The position numbers were made by a program, and so were the translations under genes. From Pseudomonas sp. SJZ074 (lineage in GTDB: Bacteria; Pseudomonadota; Gammaproteobacteria; Pseudomonadales; Pseudomonadaceae): a stretch of 64,000 bases of DNA. Location: positions 62,001 through 126,000 of the forward strand of contig NZ_VIUE01000005.1 of NCBI RefSeq assembly GCF_007828215.1, written 5' to 3'. Below, piece after piece: positions 54,239 to 63,245 of this stretch (position 1 is the first letter of the stretch; every line of letters begins with the position of its first letter). A model generated the notes under the pieces. The model was given only the letters and a program-made list of their open reading frames with translations. It was not told the DNA's origin and searched no databases.

Positions 54239-54583
54239 ATGCGCACTCAATTTTTTGAAACCTCGTCATTTACTGCCACCGTAAGCCGTTACCTGACGGA
54301 CGATGAATATCGCTTGCTTCAAACTCATCTGCTGCAGCATCCGGGCGCCGGCGACCTCATGCCTCGTACAGGGGGATTTCGTAAGTTGCGCTGGGCGGAC
54401 GAGCGTCGTGGCAAGGGGAAGCGAGGAGGGTTGCGGGTTATCTACTATTGGCTTATGAATGATGGCCAATTCTGGATGTTTGCGATTTATGACAAGGACG
54501 AGCTGGAAAACCTGACCTCGGATCAGGAAAAAACGCTCAAGCGCGCCATAGACGCAGAGTTGAAAGTACGAGGTACCTTATGA
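54239..54583 (+). CDS. Type II toxin, RelE/HigB family
   Basis: Toxin of 114 residues, a ribosome-dependent or free mRNA interferase by family. Seen: SRYLTDDEYRLLQTHLLQHPGAGDLMPRTGGFRKLRWADERRGKGKRGGLRVIYYWLMNDGQFWMFAIYDKDELENLT, the RelE/HigB-2 pattern (GGLRVIYYW and YxKxE ends). ATG 54239 is preferred over 54149, since the palindrome and the family length favour it. The antitoxin gene follows with a four-base overlap; toxin-first order is the HigBA type. GC is lower than in the neighbours. Confidence 0.88.
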   Translation: MRTQFFETSSFTATVSRYLTDDEYRLLQTHLLQHPGAGDLMPRTGGFRKLRWADERRGKGKRGGLRVIYYWLMNDGQFWMFAIYDKDELENLTSDQEKTLKRAIDAELKVRGTL

Positions 54584-54894
54584 AAAAGCGCGATCTGTTT
54601 GCCGAGCTGATGCAAGGCGTCGACGAGATGGCTGCTCATCGAGAGGGCAAGATCACCCTTCGTCAGATATCGATTGAAGACAAGCCCGCTCCCGAGGTGT
54701 CGGCGCAGGAAATTGTTGCTCTGCGCGACAAGCTCCACATGTCTCAGGCGGTTTTTGCGAAGAGCATCAGGACTAGCCCCGGTACGCTTAGAAATTGGGA
54801 GCAGGAGAAGTCCAAACCCAATGCCCAGGCGGCTCTGCTGATCAAACTGGTCGAGAAGTTTCCAGACATGGTCGAGCGGCTCGGCGCGGTCTGA
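54580..54894 (+). CDS. Type II antitoxin, Xre/NadS-type HTH
   Basis: Antitoxin of 104 residues. An N-terminal helix (MKKRDLFAELMQGVDEMAAHREGK) that binds the toxin precedes an HTH (KLHMSQAVFAKSIRTSPGTLRNWEQEKSKPNAQAALLIKLVEKF). It should neutralise the toxin and repress the operon through the palindrome upstream. ATGA overlap with the toxin stop couples translation. Confidence 0.88.
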   Translation: MKKRDLFAELMQGVDEMAAHREGKITLRQISIEDKPAPEVSAQEIVALRDKLHMSQAVFAKSIRTSPGTLRNWEQEKSKPNAQAALLIKLVEKFPDMVERLGAV

Positions 54895-54911
54895 TCAATC
54901 AGTCCCATGAA

Positions 54912-54947
54912 AAAGCCCCGTCTTCGCGAGAAGCGCGGGGCTTTTTC
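54912..54947 (+). terminator. Terminator behind the toxin-antitoxin pair (copy of the cyo terminator)
   Basis: Stem AAAGCCCCGT / GCGGGGCTTT, the same sequence as the cyo terminator with a single C-to-T change, which turns the closing G-C pair into G-T. See the separate finding on duplication. Confidence 0.88.
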
Positions 54948-54968
54948 ATGGGTGTCATTTCGGACTTT

Positions 54969-55057
54969 TGTGGGAGCGGGCTTGCTCGCGAAAGCGGTGG
55001 GTCAGCTAGCGATGATGTTGGCTGTCGACCGCCTTCGCGAGCAAGCCCGCTCCCACA
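54969..55057. repeat. REPIN (GGGCTTGC subtype)
   Basis: Plus REP at 54969 (TGTGGGAGCGGGCTTGCTCG) and minus REP ending at 55057, about 40 bases apart. A partial third copy (GTGTGGGAGCGGG) stands at 55101. Confidence 0.88.
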
Positions 55058-55115
55058 GTAGGTCTGCATGGCACAGGGAATTTGTGCCTGGTGAAGGACT
55101 CGTGTGGGAGCGGGT

Positions 55116-55820
55116 TTACTGCTGGGCGATGCTATAGCCGTCAAAGGCCTTTTGCTGCTGCAAAGCGGTGATGATGCTTTTGCGGGTGGCCTGTTGTTCG
55201 GTGCCGTCGTTGTCGAGGAACAGGTCGTTTTCCAGCTCGGCCTCGTCCCCTTCGCCGACGAAATTGAAACCCAGGAATTCGAAGGCCTCACGGTCGACGT
55301 TCGGCTTGGAGCTCGGGGTGCGCAGGGGCAGAGTGACGCTGATGCCGTCCTTGCTGATGACAAACACTTGCGCTTCCTTCTTGGCCCGCGAGGCCTTGCC
55401 CTTGCTGCCGCTCGGGTTGCTGATGGCCTGGTGGGTCTGGTTCAGCACCTTCAGGGCCAGGCCATAGACCAATTCCTGGAAGGCTGGGTCGTCCTTGTAG
55501 CTGGAAAGAATCCGGCTGATGGGGAAGCGGCTGCTCAGGTCTTCCAGCGCGGCGAAATCGGCCGCTTCGGCGTCCTTGAGTTGCTTGAGCTGGCCCATCA
55601 GTTCGTAGGCCTTGTCATCGTCGAACGCGTCGTGGGCCTGGCGGATGGCGCTGCGCAGTTCGCGGATCTGGTCGCTCTCACGGTTCGACTGGAAGGCATC
55701 CAACACCATCTCACTGATGGTCTTGGCTTGAGGCAGATGCTGTGAAAGATTGATGGAGTTTTCGTATTCCGCTTTGGACGACAGGGTGACTACGGATTCA
55801 GCGGTATTGGAATCGGACAT
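55116..55820 (-). CDS. Conserved protein of unknown function
   Basis: Acidic cytoplasmic protein of about 234 residues. I do not recognise a named family. Seen: a helical N-terminal half (LPQAKTISEMVLDAFQSNRESDQIRELRSAIRQAHDAFDDDKAYELMGQLKQLKDAEAADFAALEDL) of possible coiled-coil kind, SRILSSYKDDPAFQELVYGLALKVLNQTHQAI, then a basic linker (SGSKGKASRAKKEAQ) and a small C-terminal beta part (VFVISKDGISVTLPLRTPS). The basic linker recalls H-NS-type proteins but this is only a resemblance. The start is chosen at 55820. Confidence 0.6.
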   Translation of the reverse strand: MSDSNTAESVVTLSSKAEYENSINLSQHLPQAKTISEMVLDAFQSNRESDQIRELRSAIRQAHDAFDDDKAYELMGQLKQLKDAEAADFAALEDLSSRFPISRILSSYKDDPAFQELVYGLALKVLNQTHQAISNPSGSKGKASRAKKEAQVFVISKDGISVTLPLRTPSSKPNVDREAFEFLGFNFVGEGDEAELENDLFLDNDGTEQQATRKSIITALQQQKAFDGYSIAQQ

Positions 55821-55959
55821 TGAAATTTCACTACTTCTGTTAGCTGGATAAGACGAGAAAGGCATTGAGCTTTTTTTCGGTCGCCTAATCTATTGGACGC
55901 GGGCGGTGTTGTCACGGTTGATCCGGTGGCTGGTCGGCATTTGTTGCCGGCATCGGCGT

Positions 55960-56703
55960 TCAGGTGCGCATCAGCGCCTCCAAGCGCAACGCGTCGGGGA
56001 TGGCGGTGCCGCTGGCGGTGTTGTCGAAGATGCACCAGGTCGGCGTATCGGGTTCGCGTTTCAATTGTTGAGCGAGTTGCTCCAGCCAAATGTCTTCGTA
56101 GCGCGAGTAATAGATCCGCGGGGAGCCGTGCAGCCGGTAGTAACGCACCCCGGGCCACCCCCCTGGTTGACCGCAACCGGGCAGGGGTGATGGATCGGCG
56201 GCGACGCGGCCGATGTGTTCATCGTGCAGCAATGCCGTGACGTGCTCGGTCAGCCAGCTTGGATGTCGGGGCTCAAGCACCGCGTGGCCCTGATAGCGGT
56301 CTCGCAAGGCCCTGAAAAACGATTCGGCCACCGCTGCATCGAAGGCCAGTGACGGTGGCAATTGGATCAACAGGCAGCCCAGCTTTTCCCCCAATTGCGA
56401 ACATTGTCCGAGAAAATCACCCACAAGCCCGTCGCAATCGCGCAACCGCCGTTCATGGGTGATCTGCTTGGGCACCTTGACCGAGAAGCGGAAGTCCGGC
56501 GCGACGCTGTCCGCCCACTTTGCATAGGTGGCGGGACGGTGCGGGCGGTAGAACGAGCTGTTGATTTCCACCGCCGGGAAGCGGGCGCTGTAACGCTGCA
56601 GGTGCGTGCCTTCCTCGGGAAAGGCCGGCCATTGCTCCCGGGGCAACGACCAGCCGGCGCAGCCCAAATGAAAGTCAGCTGAAGGGCGAGATTGAATCGA
56701 CAA
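55960..56703 (-). CDS. DUF72 family protein
   Basis: TIM-barrel-like protein of the DUF72 family, about 247 residues, function unknown. Seen: the N-terminal HLGCAGWSLPREQWPAFPEEGTHLQRYSARFPAVEINSSFYR, KVPKQITHERRL, LIQLPPSL and VRYYRLHGSPRIYYSRY, all family blocks. No ATG lies near the expected start; TTG 56703 with AGG nine bases upstream is the best choice. A longer frame from ATG 56814 overlaps the LysR gene and would add an unlike leader. Confidence 0.8.
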   Translation of the reverse strand: MSIQSRPSADFHLGCAGWSLPREQWPAFPEEGTHLQRYSARFPAVEINSSFYRPHRPATYAKWADSVAPDFRFSVKVPKQITHERRLRDCDGLVGDFLGQCSQLGEKLGCLLIQLPPSLAFDAAVAESFFRALRDRYQGHAVLEPRHPSWLTEHVTALLHDEHIGRVAADPSPLPGCGQPGGWPGVRYYRLHGSPRIYYSRYEDIWLEQLAQQLKREPDTPTWCIFDNTASGTAIPDALRLEALMRT

Positions 56704-56770
56704 GGGCAATGACCTGTACCGTCTCTGGTTTCGCTGGGTTTTCTGTAGCCTCTCAGGGCTACTCCTGGAT

Positions 56771-57679
56771 TTAGTCAGCGGATCTCGCCCATTTCTCCAA
56801 CGCAAACTCCACAAAACTGCGCAGCTTTGGCAACCGGTAGCGATCCTGGGCGTAGATCAGGTTCATTGGCCGATGGGGCAGTTGGTAATCCTGCAGCAGC
56901 GCTACCAGGTGTCCATCCTTCAGGTCCTGTTCCACCAGCGCATCGGGCAGCATCACCACACCCATGCCGGCCAGGGCCGCGCGATGCAGGCCTGCGGAGC
57001 TGTTGATCAGCATCGGTCCGTTCACCGGCACTTTGATTTCTCCATCCGGGCCGTTGATGGGCCAGTGGTCCTGGGCGAAGCGCCACTCGTCGCCGGCGGA
57101 ATAGGCGAACGACAGGCAGTCGTGCTGTTGCAGGTCGGCGGGCTGTTCCGGGGTGCCCCGGCGGGCCAGGTAGGCCTTGGAAGCGCAGATCGTCAGGCTG
57201 TAGTCGATCAAGGGCCGGGCAATCAACTTCGGATCGGACAGGCCGAGGCGGATGGCGGCATCGAAGCCGTGGTCGAGCAGGTCCAGGCGCTGGTTGGTCA
57301 GTACCACGTCGAGTTTGACCTGCGGATAACGCTGACTGAACTCGGCCAGGGCCGGCGCAAGGCGTTCGGTGCCGAAGGTCAGCGGCGCAGTGATGCGCAA
57401 CGTGCCGGTGGGCTCACCTTGGGTCTGCTCGGCCAGGCGCTCGGAGTCGGCCACCAGCCCCAGGACTTCCAGGCAGCGCTGATAGTACGTCGAGCCGAAT
57501 TCCGTCAGGCGCTGTCGACGGGTCGTGCGGTTGATCAGTCGTACCGCCAGGCGTTGTTCCAATGCCCGAAGGTGATTACCCACCATGGTGGTGGACATTT
57601 CGCACGCCTGGGCCGCTGCGGTCAGGCTCCCGGTTTCTACTACTTTGACGTAAACCGTCATTGCCTGGAACAGATCCAT
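56771..57679 (-). CDS. LysR-family regulator
   Basis: Regulator of 302 residues with an N-terminal winged helix (TGSLTAAAQACEMSTTMVGNHLRALEQRLAVRLINRTTRR) and a periplasmic-binding-like effector domain (PTGTLRITAPLTFG onward). It resembles the CrgA-type LysR subgroup. It is divergent from the ArgD-like aminotransferase gene across about 100 bases and probably regulates it. The ATG at 57679 is preferred over TTG 57685. Confidence 0.9.
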   Translation of the reverse strand: MDLFQAMTVYVKVVETGSLTAAAQACEMSTTMVGNHLRALEQRLAVRLINRTTRRQRLTEFGSTYYQRCLEVLGLVADSERLAEQTQGEPTGTLRITAPLTFGTERLAPALAEFSQRYPQVKLDVVLTNQRLDLLDHGFDAAIRLGLSDPKLIARPLIDYSLTICASKAYLARRGTPEQPADLQQHDCLSFAYSAGDEWRFAQDHWPINGPDGEIKVPVNGPMLINSSAGLHRAALAGMGVVMLPDALVEQDLKDGHLVALLQDYQLPHRPMNLIYAQDRYRLPKLRSFVEFALEKWARSAD

Positions 57680-57777
57680 TATCAAGCCTGGCTTTTAAAT
57701 GATTGAAGTTAAGCAGTGTTTATCCAGCAAAGGTGGCTAACCATACTGGAAAAAACCACCTGATGGAGCTTGATGTC

Positions 57778-58950
57778 ATGACCGCCACCTGCCTGATGAC
57801 CACTTACCAACCTTTGGCCCTGAGTTTCACCCATGGGCTGGGGACGCGCCTGTGGGACCAGGACGGTCGCGAGTACCTCGATGCGGTGGCCGGTGTGGCG
57901 GTGACCAATGTCGGTCATTCCCATCCCCGGCTGGTGGCCGCCATCAGCGAACAGGCCGGTCTGTTGCTCCACACCTCGAATCTGTACAGCATCGACTGGC
58001 AGCAACGGCTGGCACAAAAGCTCACCCAACTGTCGGGGTTGGAACGGGTGTTTTTCAATAACTCGGGTGCCGAGGCCAACGAGACCGCGCTGAAGTTGGC
58101 GCGTCTCTACGGCTGGCACAAAGGCATTGAGCAGCCCTTGGTGGTGGTCATGGAAAACGCCTTTCATGGACGCACGCTAGGCACTTTGTCCGCCAGCGAT
58201 GGCCCGGCGGTACGGTTGGGTTTCAACCGCTTGCCGGGGGACTTTATCAAGGTGCCGTTCGGCGATCTCGCCGCGCTGGAAGACATCCAGCAGGCCCACG
58301 GTGAACGCATCGCGGCAATACTGGTGGAACCGATCCAGGGTGAGAGCGGTGTGCAGATGGCATCGCCGGGCTACCTCAAGGCTTTGCGGCAGTTGTGCTC
58401 CCGGCGTGCCTGGTTGTTGATGCTTGACGAGATCCAGACCGGCATCGGCCGCACCGGGCAGTGGTTCGCGTTCCAGCACGAGGGCATCGTGCCGGATGTC
58501 ATGACCCTGGCCAAAGGGTTGGGCAATGGCGTACCCATTGGCGCGTGCCTGGCGCGGGGCAAGGCGGCCGAGCTGTTCACTCCCGGCAGTCATGGCAGCA
58601 CCTTCGGTGGTAATCCACTGGCCTGCCGGGTTGGCTGCACGGTATTGGATATCATCCAAGAGCAGGACCTGGTGGGCAATGCCAGGCGTCAAGGCGAGCA
58701 CTTGATCGGCCGGCTGCGGGCGGAACTGGCGGACAACCCGAACGTGCTGGCGATTCGTGGCCAGGGATTGATGATCGGCATCGAACTCAAGCAACCGGTC
58801 CGCGACCTGGTGCTTCGTGCCGCCCGGGACCACGGTCTGTTGATCAATGTCACCCGCGGCAAGACCATCCGCTTGTTGCCACCGTTGACGATCGATGGGC
58901 GGGAGATCGAAATGATTGTCCGGGGGGTAAGCCGCAGCCTCGTCCAATGA
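57778..58950 (+). CDS. Acetylornithine aminotransferase family (ArgD-like)
   Basis: Class III PLP aminotransferase of 390 residues, very like acetylornithine aminotransferases. Seen: [68 protein letters not shown] and [15 protein letters not shown] with the Schiff-base Lys. It probably converts acetylornithine or succinylornithine, but a second ArgD may be the biosynthetic one. The start at ATG 57778 fits the family; GGAG lies ten bases upstream. Divergent from the LysR gene. Confidence 0.88.
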   Translation: MTATCLMTTYQPLALSFTHGLGTRLWDQDGREYLDAVAGVAVTNVGHSHPRLVAAISEQAGLLLHTSNLYSIDWQQRLAQKLTQLSGLERVFFNNSGAEANETALKLARLYGWHKGIEQPLVVVMENAFHGRTLGTLSASDGPAVRLGFNRLPGDFIKVPFGDLAALEDIQQAHGERIAAILVEPIQGESGVQMASPGYLKALRQLCSRRAWLLMLDEIQTGIGRTGQWFAFQHEGIVPDVMTLAKGLGNGVPIGACLARGKAAELFTPGSHGSTFGGNPLACRVGCTVLDIIQEQDLVGNARRQGEHLIGRLRAELADNPNVLAIRGQGLMIGIELKQPVRDLVLRAARDHGLLINVTRGKTIRLLPPLTIDGREIEMIVRGVSRSLVQ

Positions 58951-59073
58951 TAAAATCGGCCTGAGCGAAGCGCAGCGTGACGGAATTTTTAACGTTTGCT
59001 GCGTTCCAACGCCAGCCAGAGTCGATTGCCCATGTCCTGGCACATCAGACTGAAAACCCCAGGAGCTTGTCCC

Positions 59074-59808
59074 ATGTTCACCTCGCGTCGCTTGATCGTT
59101 GTCGCTACCGCCGTGGCCCTGTTGTCCGGCTGCGCGTCGCCTAACCCGTATGACAACCAGGGCCAGGCTTCCACGGACTCCTCAGGGATGAGCAAGACCG
59201 CCAAGTACGGCGGCCTCGGAGCGTTGGCCGGCGCACTGGCCGGTGCGGCCATCGATCACAACAATCGTGGCAAGGGTGCGTTGATCGGCGCCGCAGTCGT
59301 GGGTGCTTCCGCGGCAGGCTACGGCTACTACGCCGACCAGCAGGAAAAGAAATTGCGGGCCAGCATGGCCAACACCGGTGTTGAAGTGCAGCGCCAGGGC
59401 GACCAGATCAAACTGATCATGCCGGGCAACATCACCTTCGCCACTGACTCGGCGAACATCGCATCGAGCTTCTACCAGCCGCTGAACAACCTGGCCAACT
59501 CCCTCAAGGAGTTCAACCAGAACCAGATCGAAATCGTTGGCTACACCGACAGCACCGGCAGCCGTCAGCACAACATGGACCTGTCCCAGCGTCGCGCCCA
59601 GAGCGTGGCAACCTACCTGACGTCCCAGGGCGTCAGTGGTGCCAACCTGAGCGCCCGCGGGGCCGGTCCGGATAATCCGGTGGCCAGCAACGCCGACGTC
59701 AACGGTCGGGCGCAGAACCGTCGCGTTGAAGTCAACCTCAAGGCCATTCCGGGCCAGAACTACCAGGCACCGGCGCAGCAAGGACAGACTTACCAACAGT
59801 ACCCATGA
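59074..59808 (+). CDS. OmpA-family outer-membrane lipoprotein (YiaD/YfiB type)
   Basis: Lipoprotein of 244 residues with a lipobox (ALLSGC), a glycine/alanine-rich spacer (GGLGALAGALAGAAIDHNNRGKGALIGAAVVGASAAGYGYYA) and a C-terminal OmpA domain that binds peptidoglycan (EIVGYTDSTGSRQHNMDLSQRRAQSVATYL, then NGRAQNRRVEV). It should tie the outer membrane to the cell wall. AGGAGCTTGTCCC precedes the ATG. A strong terminator follows. Confidence 0.92.
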   Translation: MFTSRRLIVVATAVALLSGCASPNPYDNQGQASTDSSGMSKTAKYGGLGALAGALAGAAIDHNNRGKGALIGAAVVGASAAGYGYYADQQEKKLRASMANTGVEVQRQGDQIKLIMPGNITFATDSANIASSFYQPLNNLANSLKEFNQNQIEIVGYTDSTGSRQHNMDLSQRRAQSVATYLTSQGVSGANLSARGAGPDNPVASNADVNGRAQNRRVEVNLKAIPGQNYQAPAQQGQTYQQYP

Positions 59809-59827
59809 TTGCCTGACGGCATATGAA

Positions 59828-59860
59828 AACGGGGGCCCTGGAGACAGGGCCCCCGTTTTT
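59828..59860 (+). terminator. Terminator of the OmpA-like lipoprotein gene
   Basis: Stem ACGGGGGCCCT / AGGGCCCCCGT then T residues, some 20 bases behind the stop. Confidence 0.88.
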
Positions 59861-59926
59861 TTCATCACGAGCAGGCCCTCACGTTTTTCCGAACTGTTAC
59901 AAGCGTCACGTACGCCATCAATCCCG

Positions 59927-60015
59927 TGTGGGAGCGAGCCTGCTCGCGATAGCGGTCCGCCTGAACCGGTGATGTCGGATGTGCGGACGTCATCGCCAGC
60001 AGGCTCGCTCCCACC
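59927..60015. repeat. REPIN (GAGCCTGC subtype)
   Basis: Plus REP at 59927 (TGTGGGAGCGAGCCTGCTCG) and a minus REP ending at 60015 with one changed base (CATCGCCAGCAGGCTCGCTC). Confidence 0.88.
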
Positions 60016-60069
60016 GGTTTTGCGCAATGGCTGAGGGATGCATGGTTACCACAAATCCCTCTGTGGGAG

Positions 60070-61974
60070 TCAGGCTGGAGGGGATGTCGGGCCCAGCATC
60101 CGCGTTGGCGGCTTGCCGTTGGCGTTGTGCTGGTAGATCTGCTCCGGCTGGCCTTGCTCATTGAAAAATACCTGGCCGATCCCGGCCGAGTTCCACAAGC
60201 GTTCACCCGCCTCGGCATGTTCCGGGGTGTGGGGAACGATGCGCATGCGTCGACGCTGGGTGAACCAGTTCAGGGGCGAGCGTGGGGCGTAGAGCCAGCG
60301 GTTCAGGCGGTCGAACCATTCCAGCAGCACCGGTGGGAATTCATTCTTGATGCCGCTGCTGGTGATCTGCCAGACCCGCGGGCCGCCCTTGCGATGGGGA
60401 ATCAACACTTCGTAGACGAAGGAATAATGCACATCCCCTGACAGCACCACGTAGTTCCCTGGCGTCCGCGAGTGTCGGAAAATGTTCAGGATCACCTGGG
60501 CCGCGCCGCGGTGGGCCATCCAGTTTTCCGCGTCCACCAACAGTGGATAACCACACCAACTGAACACCCGCTGCACAGTTTCGATCAGCTTCACCCCGAA
60601 GATCGGTGCTGGCGAAACGATGATTGCTGAAGGATGGTCCAGCAGTTCCTGTTGCAGTTCGCTCAGTGCTTCCCAATCCAGCAGACCGGAGGGGTGCCTG
60701 AGGTTGCGTTCACTGCGCCAGCGGCGGGTACGGGTATCGAGCACCACCAGGGCCGGGGTGCTGGGCAACACGTAGTGCCACTGCTGGAAGCCCAGCAAGG
60801 TATCGATCAGGGCGTCCTGGGGCCCGCTGTCGAGGTAGCGGTCCCGTGCCGTGTCGCTCAGGGCTACGGTCTGGCGAACCACATCCTCGAACGCATCCGG
60901 GTTGTTGCCCCAGCCCTGACACAGCATGTAGGCGATCAACGTATTGCCGATGATGCGCTTGGAGAACGGGTGGCCGTAGGCCGTTTCTTCCCACTGTGCA
61001 GACAGGTTCCAGTCATCGGTGATGTCGTGATCGTCGAAAATCATCAGGCTCGACAGGTGCGCCAACACCCGCGCCACGCCATCCAGGCCGGCCTTGAAGC
61101 CATCGATGCGTTGCTGCTCCAACCCGTAGCGCTGGCGTCGCTCGGCGGTCAGCTCGGGCGGCTGCGGATCGATCAGTGTCCAAGGCACTGGCGACCAGAC
61201 CAGCAGGTACATTGCCATGACCTCGGCGAAGGTCACCAGGTGATTGTCGGCGCTGCTGCTGGTGAAGATCGGCTTGCGCGCGCCGCCGAAAAATCGCTCG
61301 CGCAGGGTTTCGTTGCTTTCCAGGGCAGGCAACAGATCGGCGCGATGGTAGTAGCTGGCCGGGTGTCGATAGAGCCGGGCGCTGTCTTCCACCACCGCAC
61401 CGTCCAGACATTCCTCGAACAACCCCAGCCGCTCGATCAGTGCATGAATCGCCCGCAGCATCGGCCCGGCGACGTCATCGGCATAGACTTGATCGCCGCT
61501 CATCATCAACAGTGCCGGCCGTTGCGCTGGGGGTTGCGTGAGCAGTCGGTCGACACAGAGTAAACCGTCGTTGGCCGGGTGATGAGGCTTGCGACACGAG
61601 CCGTGGACCAGTTGCCCGATACGCGAGTGCAGCACGAAGTTCGGCCGTTTCGCCTCGCCATACAACAGGTGCGGCGCCCACTCGGCGATGGGGCTGCCGT
61701 CCACCAACAGGTCGTATTCAAGCGCGACGTCCTGGGGCAGGGGATGATCGAGTCGGACATCGACCAGGTGTACAAACGCGTGCTGCCCCACCGGCACCAC
61801 CGTGCAGTGGTCGGTATCCAGTGCCAGATCGCCCACACCCTCCACCTGCAACGTCAATGCCAGCGACCGCGTCCCCACCAGCCACATCACCAGCCGCGTG
61901 GGCTCCAGCCGCCGCAGCAGCGGACCGACCAGGACGGGGGGCAGGGCAGTGGTGATATCGGCAGTGGACGGCAT
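60070..61974 (-). CDS. PhoD-like alkaline phosphatase family protein
   Basis: Metallophosphatase-like protein of 634 residues. Seen: a ~110-residue N-terminal beta domain; then HGSCRKPHHPANDGLL, MMSGDQVYADDVAGP (metal-binding), SLMIFDDHDITDDWN, and a late YVVLSGDVHYSFVYEV, which are the PhoD-like metal ligands. No twin-arginine or other signal peptide is visible, so it is probably cytoplasmic or uses a nonclassical route, unlike classical PhoD. The substrate (phosphodiester or phosphonate) is unknown. It lies just before a REP-like hairpin and a TRAP gene. Confidence 0.82.
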   Translation of the reverse strand: MPSTADITTALPPVLVGPLLRRLEPTRLVMWLVGTRSLALTLQVEGVGDLALDTDHCTVVPVGQHAFVHLVDVRLDHPLPQDVALEYDLLVDGSPIAEWAPHLLYGEAKRPNFVLHSRIGQLVHGSCRKPHHPANDGLLCVDRLLTQPPAQRPALLMMSGDQVYADDVAGPMLRAIHALIERLGLFEECLDGAVVEDSARLYRHPASYYHRADLLPALESNETLRERFFGGARKPIFTSSSADNHLVTFAEVMAMYLLVWSPVPWTLIDPQPPELTAERRQRYGLEQQRIDGFKAGLDGVARVLAHLSSLMIFDDHDITDDWNLSAQWEETAYGHPFSKRIIGNTLIAYMLCQGWGNNPDAFEDVVRQTVALSDTARDRYLDSGPQDALIDTLLGFQQWHYVLPSTPALVVLDTRTRRWRSERNLRHPSGLLDWEALSELQQELLDHPSAIIVSPAPIFGVKLIETVQRVFSWCGYPLLVDAENWMAHRGAAQVILNIFRHSRTPGNYVVLSGDVHYSFVYEVLIPHRKGGPRVWQITSSGIKNEFPPVLLEWFDRLNRWLYAPRSPLNWFTQRRRMRIVPHTPEHAEAGERLWNSAGIGQVFFNEQGQPEQIYQHNANGKPPTRMLGPTSPPA

Positions 61975-62072
61975 GTGTGGGTAAAGCTCGGGTTCAGAAC
62001 GAGGAGCGGATCATAACGCAATGCGCTTTGGCACTGAGGAGGGGTGAACAAGAGCAGCAAAGCGACACAGCT

Positions 62073-62106
62073 CTTGTGGCGAGGGGATAAATCCCCTCGC
62101 CACAAG
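62073..62106. repeat. Perfect 34-base hairpin of the TGTGGCGAGGGG family
   Basis: CTTGTGGCGAGGGGAT, loop AA, and its perfect complement. This is the tightest copy of the family. It sits between dctP and the PhoD-like gene, both on the minus strand, and could limit readthrough. Confidence 0.85.
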
Positions 62107-62136
62107 AAAGCGATGTTCAGTCGATCGACAGCTCGG

Positions 62137-63150
<1,014 letters not shown>

Positions 63151-63245
63151 TCAATATTTATCGGGTGGGCTCATTCAACTCAGACCAACGGCGGTCAACT
63201 CCAGGTCCGGGAGAAAACCGCCGCGACTTCGGCAGAGCCGGTGGG

